A stretch of 56,775 nt of DNA from Burkholderiales bacterium (GCA_028864885.1 JAGWLR010000008.1:1-56775), one strand, 5' to 3'. Shown: positions 1 through 10,135, counted from the first letter of the stretch. Program-made: numbers and translations. Notes: generated by a model not told the origin, from the sequence alone.

Positions 1-346
1 TGATGGGCACGGGCTTGAACTGAGATTGCGTCAACCGCACCCAATCTTGCTCGTCGACCGGCTGGATGCCTTGCACATGGATGTCATCGGCCCAGTCTTG
101 CGCGAGGATCAATGTGGCGGCTTCCAGGGCTTCGGCCTCAGAGGGGAAGAGGCATTTCACGGTCGAGCGTTGCCAGGCTTCGCGCGGCACGGGCATGCCG
201 GGTTCGCCCCACAGGGCCTCTTCGTGCTCGGTGTCGGCGTCGGCGTCTTCCACCGACACGGACAGGGCATCGATCTCCATGAGCGCATCGCTCAAGAGTT
301 CGACTTCGGCTTCCTTGGCCAGCAAGGTCAGTTCAAACAATGCCAT
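1..346 (-). CDS. prmA: Ribosomal protein L11 methyltransferase, 5' part (partial)
   Basis: The reading frame opens at ATG 346 and runs off the left edge, so only about the first 115 residues are present. It begins MALFELTLLAKEAEVELL and contains WGEPGMPVP and DWVRLTQSQFKP, typical of the N-terminal substrate-recognition domain of PrmA, which methylates ribosomal protein L11 with SAM. The catalytic methyltransferase domain lies outside the window. It starts 9 bp after accC on the same strand; accB-accC-prmA is a familiar proteobacterial order. The start is supported by the short spacing and a weak GAGAG upstream. Confidence 0.88.
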   Translation of the reverse strand, partial: MALFELTLLAKEAEVELLSDALMEIDALSVSVEDADADTEHEEALWGEPGMPVPREAWQRSTVKCLFPSEAEALEAATLILAQDWADDIHVQGIQPVDEQDWVRLTQSQFKPVPI

Positions 347-355
347 CTGGTGCTC

Positions 356-1705
<1,350 letters not shown>

Positions 1706-1719
1706 GGCGTCATCCCGCC

Positions 1720-2178
1720 TTATTCAATGATGAACAGAGGCTGACCGTATTCGACTGGTTGGCCGTTTTCGACCAGGATCTTGGTGATGGTGCCGTCCTG
1801 GTCTGCTTCGATCTCGTTCATGATCTTCATGGCTTCGATGATGCAGACGGCTTGGCCTTCCTTGACTTGGTCGCCGACTTCGGCAAAGGCCTTGGCCCCG
1901 GGGCTCGATGCCCGGTAGAAGGTGCCAACCATGGGCGACTTGACGACGTGGCCCGTTTCTTCGGCTGGCGCTTCGGCGACAGCGGTTGGGGCGGTTGCAG
2001 CAATTGGGGCCGCAGCCATTTGGGCGACAGCAGGTTGCATCACGGGCATGGCCATCGCGACGGGCGTGGCGCCAGCCTTGACGATGCGCACTTTGCCATC
2101 GGCCTCGGTGATTTCCAATTCAGACACATTGGACTCAGAGACGAGGTCGATCAAGGTTTTCAGTTTGCGCAAGTCCAT
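1720..2178 (-). CDS. accB: Acetyl-CoA carboxylase, biotin carboxyl carrier protein
   Basis: 152 residues. The C-terminal biotinyl domain (about 78-152) carries the biotinylation motif EAMKIMNE with target Lys118; the preceding segment (about 40-75) is an Ala/Pro/Val-rich mobile linker, and the N-terminus ([13 protein letters not shown]) matches BCCP. The protein carries carboxybiotin from AccC to the carboxyltransferase AccAD (not in this window). It is the first gene of the accB-accC-prmA run and lies 71 bp downstream of aroQ on the same strand. Confidence 0.97.
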   Translation of the reverse strand: MDLRKLKTLIDLVSESNVSELEITEADGKVRIVKAGATPVAMAMPVMQPAVAQMAAAPIAATAPTAVAEAPAEETGHVVKSPMVGTFYRASSPGAKAFAEVGDQVKEGQAVCIIEAMKIMNEIEADQDGTITKILVENGQPVEYGQPLFIIE

Positions 2179-2249
2179 GTTGCGATCTCCAGCGTATCGT
2201 GCGAGCGCGGGGCTCGGGGTAAAACAGGTAACGGAACCGAGGGGGCGGG

Positions 2250-2699
2250 TCAGTTGCGAGAAGGGGCGGCCAGGCGTTCCAGAGCAGCGTCCAGAGCCAG
2301 TCGATAACCAGCCGCGCCCAATCCGACGATGGTGCCCTCGGCAATGTCGGAAAAATAGGAGTGGTGGCGGAAGGGTTCACGCTTGTGCACGTTCGACAGG
2401 TGCACTTCGATGAACGGGATGGCCACGCCCGCCAGCGCATCGCGCAGGGCCACGCTGGTGTGGGTGAAGCCGCCGGGATTGATGATGATGAACTGCGTGC
2501 CGTCCGTGCGAGCAGCGTGCACGCGGTCGATCAGAGCGCCTTCGTGGTTGCTCTGAAAGGTGGACAAGCTGGCCCCTCGCTGGGTGGCGAGGTCAGTCAG
2601 CGTGGCGTTGATCTGATCCAGAGTGGTGGCGCCGTAGACCTGGGGCTCGCGAGTGCCCAGCAGGTTCAGGTTGGGGCCATGAAGGACAAGGATCTGCAT
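2250..2699 (-). CDS. aroQ: Type II 3-dehydroquinate dehydratase
   Basis: 149 residues from ATG 2699; the frame is open further upstream but the family begins with [15 protein letters not shown], so 2699 is the right start. It dehydrates 3-dehydroquinate in the shikimate pathway. Visible are catalytic Tyr22 in EPQVYG, the SNHEG loop, [17 protein letters not shown], and [15 protein letters not shown] with the catalytic His. A TAAAAT hexamer on the minus strand at 2753-2758 could be its -10, but no good -35 is seen. The aroQ-accB-accC order is common in proteobacteria. Confidence 0.95.
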   Translation of the reverse strand: MQILVLHGPNLNLLGTREPQVYGATTLDQINATLTDLATQRGASLSTFQSNHEGALIDRVHAARTDGTQFIIINPGGFTHTSVALRDALAGVAIPFIEVHLSNVHKREPFRHHSYFSDIAEGTIVGLGAAGYRLALDAALERLAAPSRN

Positions 2700-2866
2700 G
2701 CGTCTTTGGCTTGGGACCGAAGTCGTTGGGCCAAGAAAGTGAACGTAGGCGCATTTTAAGCGCAAATGACGGCAAAACCACGAAATTGGGAAATTTTGGA
2801 AAGTTCAAGCCTGTCACCGTCGGGCGCCAGTGTCCGGGAACTGGGGCAGATTGTCAATTCAGTCGG

Positions 2867-3829
2867 TCAAAGACTCTTGGCAACCCGAAAGCCGTAATTC
2901 ATGTTGCGCTCGTTCGGGGCCGTGGCGTATCCAGATGTGATCTTCAGCGTGGAGGGGCGACCGTAAAAGGAACCGCCGCACATGATGCGTTGGTCACCCT
3001 CTGGTCCACTGGCATCTTCCACCCATTGCCAGACATTGCCCAGCATGTCGTACAAGCCATAGGGGTTGGGGGCAAAACTGCCCACGGGGGCTGTGGATTG
3101 GTTGTCCCACTGGCTACCGCAACCATCGCAGTTGGCGTTGTTTTTGCCGGTCTGTGCACCCCAGTAATAGTCGGTGGTGGTGCCGGCTCGGGCCGACATC
3201 TCCCATTCATTTTCTGTCAGCAGGCGGTAAGCGACGCCGGTCTTGCGGCTCAACCAGACGGTGTAGGCCTTGGCATCTTGCCAACTGATGTTGATCACCG
3301 GGCGCTTGCCTCGCCCCCAGCCTTGGTCAGAGGGCAGATAACCGTTGCACCCACCACCGGCGACGCAGGCGTCCCACTCTTCGAAGGTGACGGCGAATTT
3401 GCCGACACTCAGTTTGCTGTGAGGGATCTGCAGCATCTCGGGGCAAACGTCGCAATCTTTTTCGGGCAGGCGCGAGAGGGTGTCGAGGGTGCGGTTCAAG
3501 GCGGCCAAGGCGTCGCCGTAGTACTTGCCGTTTTTGCCGGCCAGCAGCAGGTATTTTTCATACATGGCCTTGGCGCGGCGGTCGCTTTTCACCTGGACCA
3601 GGGCGTTGGCGTAGTGAAAGTAAAAGCTGTCTGGCAGGGGCACATTGAGCGCAACCAACTCTTCCATGCGTTGCACTTCGAGCGCGTGATCTTGCGCGTC
3701 GCGGGCGGCTTTGATCTGCAGGATCAAGCGATCTGCTTCCATGTCAGGCGGCAGCGCCCAGGCGGGCTGGGTCAAGGCGCTCAGGCCGAGCAGGAACAGC
3801 AGGAGGGCAAACAGGCGCGAGGACATCAT
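2867..3829 (-). CDS. Exported SUMF1/FGE-sulfatase-domain protein without the catalytic Cys pair
   Basis: About 320 residues from ATG 3829, which overlaps the upstream gene's stop as ATGATGA. The N-terminus is a signal peptide (LFALLLFLLGLSALTQPAWA). Residues about 45-125 are helical, and the C-terminal two thirds is a formylglycine-generating-enzyme-like (SUMF1) fold: SVGKFAVTFEEWDAC, PVINISWQDAKAY, YRLLTENEWEMSARAG, GLYDMLGNVWQWVED and NYGFRVAKSL. True FGEs have a Cys pair near the C-terminus; here the equivalent stretch (CGGSFYGRPSTLK) keeps only one Cys, so sulfatase maturation is unlikely. The fold is often reused in ligand-binding or pilus/secretion-linked proteins. Role unknown. Confidence 0.8.
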   Translation of the reverse strand: MMSSRLFALLLFLLGLSALTQPAWALPPDMEADRLILQIKAARDAQDHALEVQRMEELVALNVPLPDSFYFHYANALVQVKSDRRAKAMYEKYLLLAGKNGKYYGDALAALNRTLDTLSRLPEKDCDVCPEMLQIPHSKLSVGKFAVTFEEWDACVAGGGCNGYLPSDQGWGRGKRPVINISWQDAKAYTVWLSRKTGVAYRLLTENEWEMSARAGTTTDYYWGAQTGKNNANCDGCGSQWDNQSTAPVGSFAPNPYGLYDMLGNVWQWVEDASGPEGDQRIMCGGSFYGRPSTLKITSGYATAPNERNMNYGFRVAKSL

Positions 3830-4728
3830 GGGGTGGTCAAAGGGTGGTTGGTCGCCAGCACCGTGGGGATCGGGGCGGTGTCCAGCATGGACAAGGTGGG
3901 GCGAGGGGTCACAGAGGGCACTCCGTCGTCTAGCAAGGCTCCCCATCGTTGGCGAGCCGCGTCATCCGGCATCGTGGCGGTGGTGGGGCCGGCTGCGGTG
4001 GGTGGCAGGCACAGGCCCGAGGCCGTGGTGGCGCTGGGGCGCCGTCCGGTTTCAGCCTGACACAGCCGATCAATCAGGTTCGCCGCTTGATCCAGGTTGC
4101 TGACGGCGGTGCCCAGCTTGCACAGGCTGGCGTTGGATCGGGGGTCGATCGACAGGGATTTGACCCCGAGCTTGTACAGCGCCATGGCTTGGCTGGTCTC
4201 CATGGCTTGGTGCGTGCCTTCGCCACATTGCCCGGGGGTGAACAGCCAGCGGTCCATCGGGAAACGGATCACGCCAGTCCAGCCCGACGCATCATGGGCG
4301 GCCGCGGCGTTGGTCTGGTATTGCAGGTATTGCAGCGGGGCGTCAGCTGAAAAATCGACCAGGGCGGTTCCCTTGAGTTGCAGGGTGGCGGCAGTCAACG
4401 CCCTGGCCAGTGCGGGCGGCAGTTTGTTTTGCGCGAGGGTGCGCGCGCCACCTAATTCATTGAAGGTCCAGGAAACGGGTGTCCAGGTCAGCCCGAAGGT
4501 GGGCAAGGGCACATCCATCAGGGCGTCGATCTTGTAGCGCACCACCACGTTGGCACACAGGCTGGTGATGCGCGAGTGCCCAGTATCCAGGCACAAGGTG
4601 GTGGGGTGGGTGGCCCCCTGGCTCAATGGGGCTGCCCACGCGGCCGCCTGAAGGGCCGCCGAGGCGAAGGTGGCCACGACGATTCCCGTCAAGGGGCGAG
4701 CAACGGAGCGAACGACTGAGGGGCACAT
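3826..4728 (-). CDS. Exported protein of unknown function
   Basis: I do not recognise a family. From ATG 4728 the product is 300 residues, opening with a signal-peptide-like stretch (VVATFASAALQAAAWAA). The frame is open further upstream, but those residues look like leader sequence and would precede the signal. The body has scattered Cys (SLCANVVVRY, GQCGEGTHQAM, SLCKLGTAV, RLCQAET), compatible with periplasmic disulfides. The C-terminus is Pro/Thr/Ala-rich and low-complexity. Its stop overlaps the start of the SUMF1-like gene, so the two are probably co-translated and may act together. Confidence 0.65.
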   Translation of the reverse strand: MCPSVVRSVARPLTGIVVATFASAALQAAAWAAPLSQGATHPTTLCLDTGHSRITSLCANVVVRYKIDALMDVPLPTFGLTWTPVSWTFNELGGARTLAQNKLPPALARALTAATLQLKGTALVDFSADAPLQYLQYQTNAAAAHDASGWTGVIRFPMDRWLFTPGQCGEGTHQAMETSQAMALYKLGVKSLSIDPRSNASLCKLGTAVSNLDQAANLIDRLCQAETGRRPSATTASGLCLPPTAAGPTTATMPDDAARQRWGALLDDGVPSVTPRPTLSMLDTAPIPTVLATNHPLTTP

Positions 4729-4861
4729 GCTGCAAAACTTTGGGTGGATGCAGCACGCGAGTGTGGTGGCTTGGGGTGATTTTGCGAAGCCCTGATGCCC
4801 CTGATTCCCCCTCAATCAGGCGGCAGGGATGACGAGGATAGGCGGGAACTTTCTCCGTCGA

Positions 4862-5410
4862 TCAAGGGCGTTGGGCCCATTGCATGAGCTCGTCGTAGTG
4901 GGTGCCCCCCAACTTGCGTTGGACGATGCGGCCATCGGCCGAGATCACCACGGTGAAGGGCAAGCCACCGGCTGTGTTGCCCAGAGCTTGTGCCAGCTCG
5001 GTGCCACCAAAACCAGCCAGTCCGATGTCGATGTGGACGGGTACCTTGGCCAGAAACTCACGCACGGGCGTCGGGCCGTCGATGGCCAGGCCCAGGACCT
5101 GCCAGCCATGGCCCTTCATCTCTTGATGGAAACGGTCGATGTCGGGCATTTCTTTGACACAAGGGGGGCACCAACTGGCCCAGAAATTCAGGATCAGCGG
5201 TTTGCCCTTGTAATGCGACAGCTGAATGGTCTTGCCGTCGAGGGTGTCGAAACTCTGGCTCCAGAAATTGGCGGGCAACGGATCTCCGCTCTTCGCGGCC
5301 GGAGCCGCCGGCATGGCAGCGTGTTGAAACCACCAGGCCCCCGCTGCAGCAGCGAGGACGCCCGCCACGATGAAAGGCAGGACTTTGGAGCGTGAAGAGG
5401 TGTCAGTCAT
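4862..5410 (-). CDS. TlpA-family membrane-anchored thiol-disulfide oxidoreductase
   Basis: 182 residues. An N-terminal membrane anchor (LPFIVAGVLAAAAGAWWF, about 11-28) places a thioredoxin fold in the periplasm. The redox motif WASWCPPC (Cys81, Cys84) and the cis-Pro segment GLPFTVVIS are present, as in TlpA/ResA proteins that reduce disulfides in exported proteins or apocytochromes. The start overlaps the end of the upstream unknown gene by 8 bp, and that gene is 1 bp from a molybdopterin oxidoreductase, so all three are probably one transcript. Substrate not deducible. Confidence 0.9.
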   Translation of the reverse strand: MTDTSSRSKVLPFIVAGVLAAAAGAWWFQHAAMPAAPAAKSGDPLPANFWSQSFDTLDGKTIQLSHYKGKPLILNFWASWCPPCVKEMPDIDRFHQEMKGHGWQVLGLAIDGPTPVREFLAKVPVHIDIGLAGFGGTELAQALGNTAGGLPFTVVISADGRIVQRKLGGTHYDELMQWAQRP

Positions 5411-5996
5411 GAGGTGTCAGCAATGCTTGCACGGCGGACAGGTCGCCCCGTTCAGGCAAGCCGCGTGAGGTGGATTTGAGGGCGCCGCGCAGGTCATCCT
5501 TGTCCAGGATGGTCAGGTGCAAGCCAATGGGCTCGCCCAGTGCGGGGCAGGGAATGGTCAGGGACAGGCGATCGACTTCTGCACCGCGCGGGCCGGGAAC
5601 GGCCCCGACGTCATAGGGCAGGCCGAGGTTGATCAACTGGATCTCAGCCGATTTGCTGTCGTCGCAATACAGTTGCAGGTGGATGTCGTTGAGCCGGGTG
5701 GCCGTACCGCGCCAGACAGCGCCGGTGAGGTGAGGGCGAAACTCTTGCAGACGCTGCATCCATTGCATGGCGGTTTCGCGCAGGGCCACCAACTCCTGGG
5801 GTTGCGTGTCGGCGCAGAACACCGACAGGTACTCGAAGACAGCCACTTCCACCTGATCGTTGTCTGGCAGGTCGGTCCGGTTGTTGAGCCCCAGTTGTTT
5901 GACCGCACGACGTTTGGCCGGGCCGTATTCCAGGCCCTCTTCGACCACCAGGCGGGCGGCGGTGGCAGCGATTTCCTGTGTGGCGTAGGCGCTCAT
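5403..5996 (-). CDS. Conserved-looking protein of unknown function in the molybdoenzyme operon
   Basis: 197 residues from ATG 5996, which lies 1 bp after the stop of the molybdopterin oxidoreductase. The N-terminus (TAARLVVEEGLEYGPAKRRAVKQLG) is helical and the rest mixed alpha/beta with no signal peptide, so it is probably cytoplasmic. I cannot assign a family with confidence; I have the impression that related Burkholderiales proteins carry inherited, doubtful names. Translational coupling on both sides (1 bp gap upstream, 8 bp overlap downstream) is the best functional clue: it should act with the molybdoenzyme or the TlpA-like protein. Confidence 0.75.
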   Translation of the reverse strand: MSAYATQEIAATAARLVVEEGLEYGPAKRRAVKQLGLNNRTDLPDNDQVEVAVFEYLSVFCADTQPQELVALRETAMQWMQRLQEFRPHLTGAVWRGTATRLNDIHLQLYCDDSKSAEIQLINLGLPYDVGAVPGPRGAEVDRLSLTIPCPALGEPIGLHLTILDKDDLRGALKSTSRGLPERGDLSAVQALLTPHD

Positions 5997-5997
5997 C

Positions 5998-8169
5998 TCA
6001 GGCTGCCTTGACCTCGACCGGCACCGCGCTGAAGGCAGCGTTGCCGCTGAGGGCGTCGATGGCCCGGTCATCGGTCAGGTCGTTGATGCTGGCTCCCGCA
6101 TGAGCCTGTGCCACGTCCAACTGGATGCCGGGACGATCGTGGCCCCAGCCATGCGGCAGGCTGACCACGCCTGATCGGATGTGCTCGGTCACGTGCAGCG
6201 GCACGACGATCTGGCCCACGCGTGATTGCACTGCCACCGTCTGACCATCGCGCAGGCCGCGCTGGTTGGCATCTTGCGGATGCATCCACAGCACGCAGCG
6301 GTTCTTGCCTGAGACCAGGCGCGCGCTGTTGTGCATCCAGGAGTTGTTGCTGCGCACGTCGCGGCGGCCGATCAACTTCAATTGCTCGGCATCGGTTGTG
6401 GTGGAGAACGTGGGCACCAGGCGGTGAAGTTCGCGCTGAATGGGCGCAGGGAGCACCTGCACCGTCTTCTTCTTGCGGCTCAGGTCGGCGACCAGTGAGG
6501 GCTTCAAGGGGCCTAGATCAATGCCTTGCGGGTTGGCCAGCAATTGCCCCATCGTGACGGGGGCCTTGGAGCGCTTCAGGCCGATGGCCAGCAGCCGTTG
6601 AGGGCTGAGTCGCGCCATGATCGAGCGACCAGCCAGACCCTTGACGCGAGCCCAGGCGCGGCTTTTCTCCAGCGCCCAGGCCCTGCGAGCATAACGACGC
6701 GCCAGTTCGCTGTAGATCTGCCAATCGTGCAGGGCGCCGGCTTCGGGCTCGACGATGGGGCCGTTGTAGCGGGCCACGTTGCGAATCGCGAGATGCAGAA
6801 ACACCAGATCGTAATGGTCGTGCTCAACAAAGCAGGTCGGCGGCAGGATCACATCGGCGTGGCGCGACGTTTCATTCAGATAGAAATCGATCGACACCAC
6901 GAAGTCGAGCTGCGACAGGGCACGATCGAGTTGGGCACCGTTCGGCGTCGACAACACCGGGTTGCCGCAAGAGGTGACCAGGGCGCGGATCTGACCCTTG
7001 CCGGGGGTCAGCATCTCTTCGGCCATCACCGACACCGGCAGTTCGCCGCTGAACTCAGGGGCCTGACGGACTCGGGTGCGCCACACATCGTAGTGGCCTT
7101 TGCCCATCAAGCCCATCTGGATCAGGTTCAGCGCGGGGGTGGTCAGCAGGGCGCCGCCCTCGCGGTCGACGTTGCCCGTGAGCAGGTTGATCACCTGGAT
7201 GGCCCATTGGCACAAGGTACCGTGCTCTTGGGTCGACACCCCCATGCGGCCATAGACCACGCCACTGCTGGCTTGGGCGAACTCACGCGCGAGGCGCCGA
7301 GTGGTTGCAGCGTCGATGCCGGTGAAGGCCGCGGTGGCTTCAGCGCTGTAGGGCCGCACTGCCTCGCGCAGCGCGTCCACGCCTTGCAGCAAGGGCTCCC
7401 ACTGACGGGGTTGGGCCAGTTTCTCGTCAAGCAGGGTGTGGATGATCGACAGCAGCCAGGCCGCATCCGATCCCGGCACGATGCGGTGGTGCTCGTCGGC
7501 AATGGCGGCCGTTTCGGTGACACGCGGATCCAGCACGACCAGCTTGCCGCCACGCTCACGCAGCGCTTTGAAGCGGGCTCGCACATCGGGTGCGGTCATG
7601 AGGCTGCCGTTCGAGGCCAGGGGATTGGCGCCGAGCGCCACCATGTACTGGGTGCGATCGATGTCGGGAATGGGCAGTTTGAATTGATGGCCATAGAGCC
7701 ACAGCGCTGCCAGATGGTGGGGCAACTGATCCACCGAGGTGGCCGAGAAACGGCTGCGCGTCTTGAGCTGGCTGAAAAACAGATGCCCGTGAGTCACGTT
7801 GCCCCAGTTGTGGATGCTGGGATTGCCTTGGTAGACCGCCACGGCGTTGGTGCCGTGTTGTTCGCGCACCTTGGCCAGGCCCTCCACGACCAAGTCAAAA
7901 GCCTGATCCCAGCCAATCGTTTCCCATCGATCGCCCACTCGACGCATGGGCTGCTTCAGCCGATTGGGATCTTCATGCAGATCCTTGAGGGCCACGGCCT
8001 TGGGGCAAATGTGGCCCCGCGAAAGCGGATCCGCATCATTGCCTTTGACTGACAAGATGCGGTTGTTCTGCACCTGGAAAGTCAGGCCGCAAATGGCTTC
8101 GCACAGGTTGCAGGCACCCTGACGGGTTTCGATGGGGCCGCTTGGTGCGGTCGAGGTGGGGGAAGTCAT
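5998..8169 (-). CDS. Cytoplasmic molybdopterin-dependent oxidoreductase (COG0243 type)
   Basis: 723 residues. The N-terminus carries a four-Cys [4Fe-4S] motif (Cys20, Cys23, Cys27, Cys55; CNLCEAICGL ... RGHICPKA), followed by molybdopterin-binding domains (GANPLASNGS, VVLDPRVTETA, GSDAAWLLSI) and the C-terminal molydopterin dinucleotide-binding domain (about 600-720, LRDGQTVAVQSRVG, PHGWGHDRPG). There is no Tat signal, so it should be cytoplasmic. In the region where formate dehydrogenases carry Sec/Cys I see SATSVDQLPHH instead, so formate or nitrate activity is not assured. Substrate unknown. It heads the operon with the unknown protein and TlpA-like gene. Confidence 0.88.
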   Translation of the reverse strand: MTSPTSTAPSGPIETRQGACNLCEAICGLTFQVQNNRILSVKGNDADPLSRGHICPKAVALKDLHEDPNRLKQPMRRVGDRWETIGWDQAFDLVVEGLAKVREQHGTNAVAVYQGNPSIHNWGNVTHGHLFFSQLKTRSRFSATSVDQLPHHLAALWLYGHQFKLPIPDIDRTQYMVALGANPLASNGSLMTAPDVRARFKALRERGGKLVVLDPRVTETAAIADEHHRIVPGSDAAWLLSIIHTLLDEKLAQPRQWEPLLQGVDALREAVRPYSAEATAAFTGIDAATTRRLAREFAQASSGVVYGRMGVSTQEHGTLCQWAIQVINLLTGNVDREGGALLTTPALNLIQMGLMGKGHYDVWRTRVRQAPEFSGELPVSVMAEEMLTPGKGQIRALVTSCGNPVLSTPNGAQLDRALSQLDFVVSIDFYLNETSRHADVILPPTCFVEHDHYDLVFLHLAIRNVARYNGPIVEPEAGALHDWQIYSELARRYARRAWALEKSRAWARVKGLAGRSIMARLSPQRLLAIGLKRSKAPVTMGQLLANPQGIDLGPLKPSLVADLSRKKKTVQVLPAPIQRELHRLVPTFSTTTDAEQLKLIGRRDVRSNNSWMHNSARLVSGKNRCVLWMHPQDANQRGLRDGQTVAVQSRVGQIVVPLHVTEHIRSGVVSLPHGWGHDRPGIQLDVAQAHAGASINDLTDDRAIDALSGNAAFSAVPVEVKAA

Positions 8170-8239
8170 TTGATGATCCTAACGGATGTCGTTGGATGCT
8201 GCAGTTCAGGGGTTTCGCGTGTGAGGTTCGCGCGCAAAC

Positions 8240-8269
8240 AAAAAAAACGCCCGCGTGCAGCGGGCGTTT
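8240..8269 (-). terminator. Rho-independent terminator of lysS
   Basis: Perfect 10-bp stem AAACGCCCGC / GCGGGCGTTT with a 5-nt loop (8245-8269). On the minus strand it is followed by a run of T. It begins 18 bp beyond the lysS stop and separates lysS from the downstream molybdoenzyme gene, which must have its own promoter in 8170-8240. Confidence 0.9.
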
Positions 8270-8287
8270 GGTCAGAGGGCTGAGGGA

Positions 8288-9826
8288 TCAGAATTCGCGG
8301 CGCAGGGCCGGGAACAGGATCACATCGCGGATGTTGGGGGCGTCGGTCAACAACATCATCAAGCGGTCGATGCCGATGCCACAGCCGCCTGTCGGGGGCA
8401 GACCGTATTCGAGAGCGCGGATGTAATCGGCATCGAAGTACATGGCCTCTTCGTCACCGGCTTCCTTGGCGCTGGCCTGAGCTGCGAAACGGGCGGCTTG
8501 CTCTTCCGGGTCATTCAATTCAGAGAAGCCATTGCCGTACTCGCGGCCGGTGATGAACAGCTCGAAGCGCTCGGTGATGCTGGGGTCGGCATCTGAAGCG
8601 CGGGCCAAGGGCGACACCTCGACCGGGTAGTCGATGATGAAAGTGGGCTGCCAGAGTTTTTCTTCCACCGCCGCTTCGAACAGGCCGAACTGCAACTCAG
8701 CCAGCGACCAGCGGGCCGGGGGCTCTTCACCCAATTGCTTGAGCTTGTCGTGCAGCACTTCGGCGTTGTCGGCCTCGGCTTCGGTCAGGCCAGCGTACTT
8801 GATCAGCGAGTCACGCACGGTGAGGCGCTGGAAGGAGGACTCCAGATCAACCTCTTTGCCGCCGTAGCTCAGCTTGGCGGTACCCACCGCTGCGTGAGCG
8901 GCATGGCGCAAGATGGCTTCGGTGAAGTCCATCAGATCGCGGTGATTCCAGTAAGCCGCGTAGAACTCCATCATCGTGAACTCAGGGTTGTGTCGCACCG
9001 ACACCCCTTCGTTGCGGAAGTTGCGGTTGATTTCGAACACGCGCTCGAAGCCACCGACCACCAGACGCTTGAGGTAGAGCTCAGGCGCAATGCGCAAGAA
9101 CATCTCTTGATCGAGCGCGTTGTGGTGCGTGGTGAAGGGCTTGGCATTCGCACCGCCGGGGATGGGGTGCATCATGGGCGTTTCGACTTCCAGGAAGCCG
9201 TTGTCGACCATGAACTGGCGGATCGACGCGATCGCCTTGGAGCGGGCCACAAAGCGGCTGCGCGAGCTGTCATCGACGATCAGATCGACGTAGCGCTGAC
9301 GGTACTTCTGCTCCTGGTCGGTCATGCCGTGGAACTTGTCGGGCAGGGGGCGCAGGGCCTTGGTCAGCAAGCGGATCATGCTGACTTTGATCGACAGCTC
9401 GCCCGTCTTGGTCTTGAACAGCGTGCCTTCGGCCCCAAGGATGTCGCCCAAATCCCAGTGTTTGAAATCGGCCAGGGTGTCGGCCCCGACGTTGTCTAGC
9501 GTCACATACACCTGGATGCGGCCGGTAGCGTCTTGCAGGGTGCCGAAGCAGGCCTTGCCCATGACGCGCTTGAGCATCAGGCGGCCACCCACGCAAACCT
9601 TGACGGCCTGGGCTTCCAGGGCTTCTGGCTCGGTGCCGTCGTGGGCAGCATGCAGGGCAGCAGCGCGGTCAGCCGGCTTGAAATCGTTGGGGAATGCCAC
9701 GCCGCGGGCGCGGATGCCATTGAGTTTCTCGCGGCGCTCTTCGATCAGTTTGTTGGTGTCCACCAAGACTTCGGCGGAGGCGGTTGGGGCGTGTTCTGTC
9801 GCAGAGGGCTTTTGAGGGGTGATCAT
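8288..9826 (-). CDS. lysS: Lysyl-tRNA synthetase (class II)
   Basis: 512 residues from ATG 9826. It charges tRNA-Lys with lysine. An OB-fold anticodon-binding domain (about 50-165) is followed by the class II core, with motif 2 [15 protein letters not shown] and motif 3 [13 protein letters not shown] near the C-terminus; FPALRREF ends the protein. The frame is open 9 codons further upstream, but [12 protein letters not shown] is the more natural start and leaves room for a leader. A TACAAT at 9861-9866 may be its own -10. A terminator-bearing element sits upstream on the same strand. Confidence 0.97.
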   Translation of the reverse strand: MITPQKPSATEHAPTASAEVLVDTNKLIEERREKLNGIRARGVAFPNDFKPADRAAALHAAHDGTEPEALEAQAVKVCVGGRLMLKRVMGKACFGTLQDATGRIQVYVTLDNVGADTLADFKHWDLGDILGAEGTLFKTKTGELSIKVSMIRLLTKALRPLPDKFHGMTDQEQKYRQRYVDLIVDDSSRSRFVARSKAIASIRQFMVDNGFLEVETPMMHPIPGGANAKPFTTHHNALDQEMFLRIAPELYLKRLVVGGFERVFEINRNFRNEGVSVRHNPEFTMMEFYAAYWNHRDLMDFTEAILRHAAHAAVGTAKLSYGGKEVDLESSFQRLTVRDSLIKYAGLTEAEADNAEVLHDKLKQLGEEPPARWSLAELQFGLFEAAVEEKLWQPTFIIDYPVEVSPLARASDADPSITERFELFITGREYGNGFSELNDPEEQAARFAAQASAKEAGDEEAMYFDADYIRALEYGLPPTGGCGIGIDRLMMLLTDAPNIRDVILFPALRREF

Positions 9827-9860
9827 GATGGCGGCAAGAATGGGGTCGGCCAAACTTTTT

Positions 9861-9866
9861 ATTGTA
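9861..9866 (-). promoter_or_regulatory. Candidate -10 hexamer of lysS
   Basis: TACAAT on the minus strand 35 bp before the lysS ATG. The -35 would fall in the T-tract and hairpin of the upstream terminator and matches poorly, so only the -10 is convincing. Confidence 0.35.
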
Positions 9867-9877
9867 CGAGAGGGCAG

Positions 9878-9963
9878 AAAAAAACCGACCCCGAAGGGCC
9901 GGTTTCAAGCTCACCTGGGTGAGGTCTTCCTCTGGATAGTTGAATGTTGCTTATTTGACGAAA
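9878..9963 (-). ncRNA. Candidate small RNA (or lysS leader) ending in an intrinsic terminator
   Basis: On the minus strand a TACAAT (9970-9975) is followed by about 85 nt. These contain a small hairpin CTCAC-CCAG-GTGAG (9910-9923) and then a GC-rich hairpin with 6+3 bp stem (AAACCG/CGGTTT and CCC/GGG around 9882-9905) and a run of T to 9878. No gene on this strand ends here, so the terminator must stop either a short independent RNA or a leader of lysS. No good -35 is visible. This is inference from structure only. Confidence 0.45.
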
Positions 9964-9994
9964 TGCGACATTGTATGACGCAGTTCACATTTCT

Positions 9995-10078
9995 TTACGT
10001 CATGTAAGCGACGCGCCACGAGAAAGTGACCTGGGACATCCCCTAATAAGAATGTCGGACATTTCTCGCTAAGCGAGA
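9995..10078. repeat. Cluster of three inverted repeats before the glycan gene cluster
   Basis: Three short palindromes lie between the candidate small RNA and the flippase gene: TTAC-GTCAT-GTAA (9995-10007), AATGTC-G-GACATT (10051-10063) and TCTCGCT-A-AGCGAGA (10064-10078). The last two are directly abutted. They may be operators for the glycan operon or, for the first, for the divergent minus-strand RNA. No clear promoter hexamers were found for the plus-strand genes. Confidence 0.5.
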
Positions 10079-10135
10079 GGCGTCAGTCATGCGGGGTTGC
10101 CCCGTCACCACGGCCGGCTAGGCGACAATGGGCGC

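Noticed and set aside
2867..3829. Calling the SUMF1-like protein a formylglycine-generating enzyme
   Set aside because: The expected C-terminal catalytic Cys pair is not present and no sulfatase gene is nearby.
6526..8052. 508-residue plus-strand frame opposite the molybdoenzyme
   Set aside because: Antisense to a gene with intact cysteine and cofactor motifs; no domain visible.
9878..9963. T-box or lysine riboswitch for lysS
   Set aside because: The element is under 90 nt and shows no T-box or L-box conserved core; those are far larger and not expected in Betaproteobacteria.
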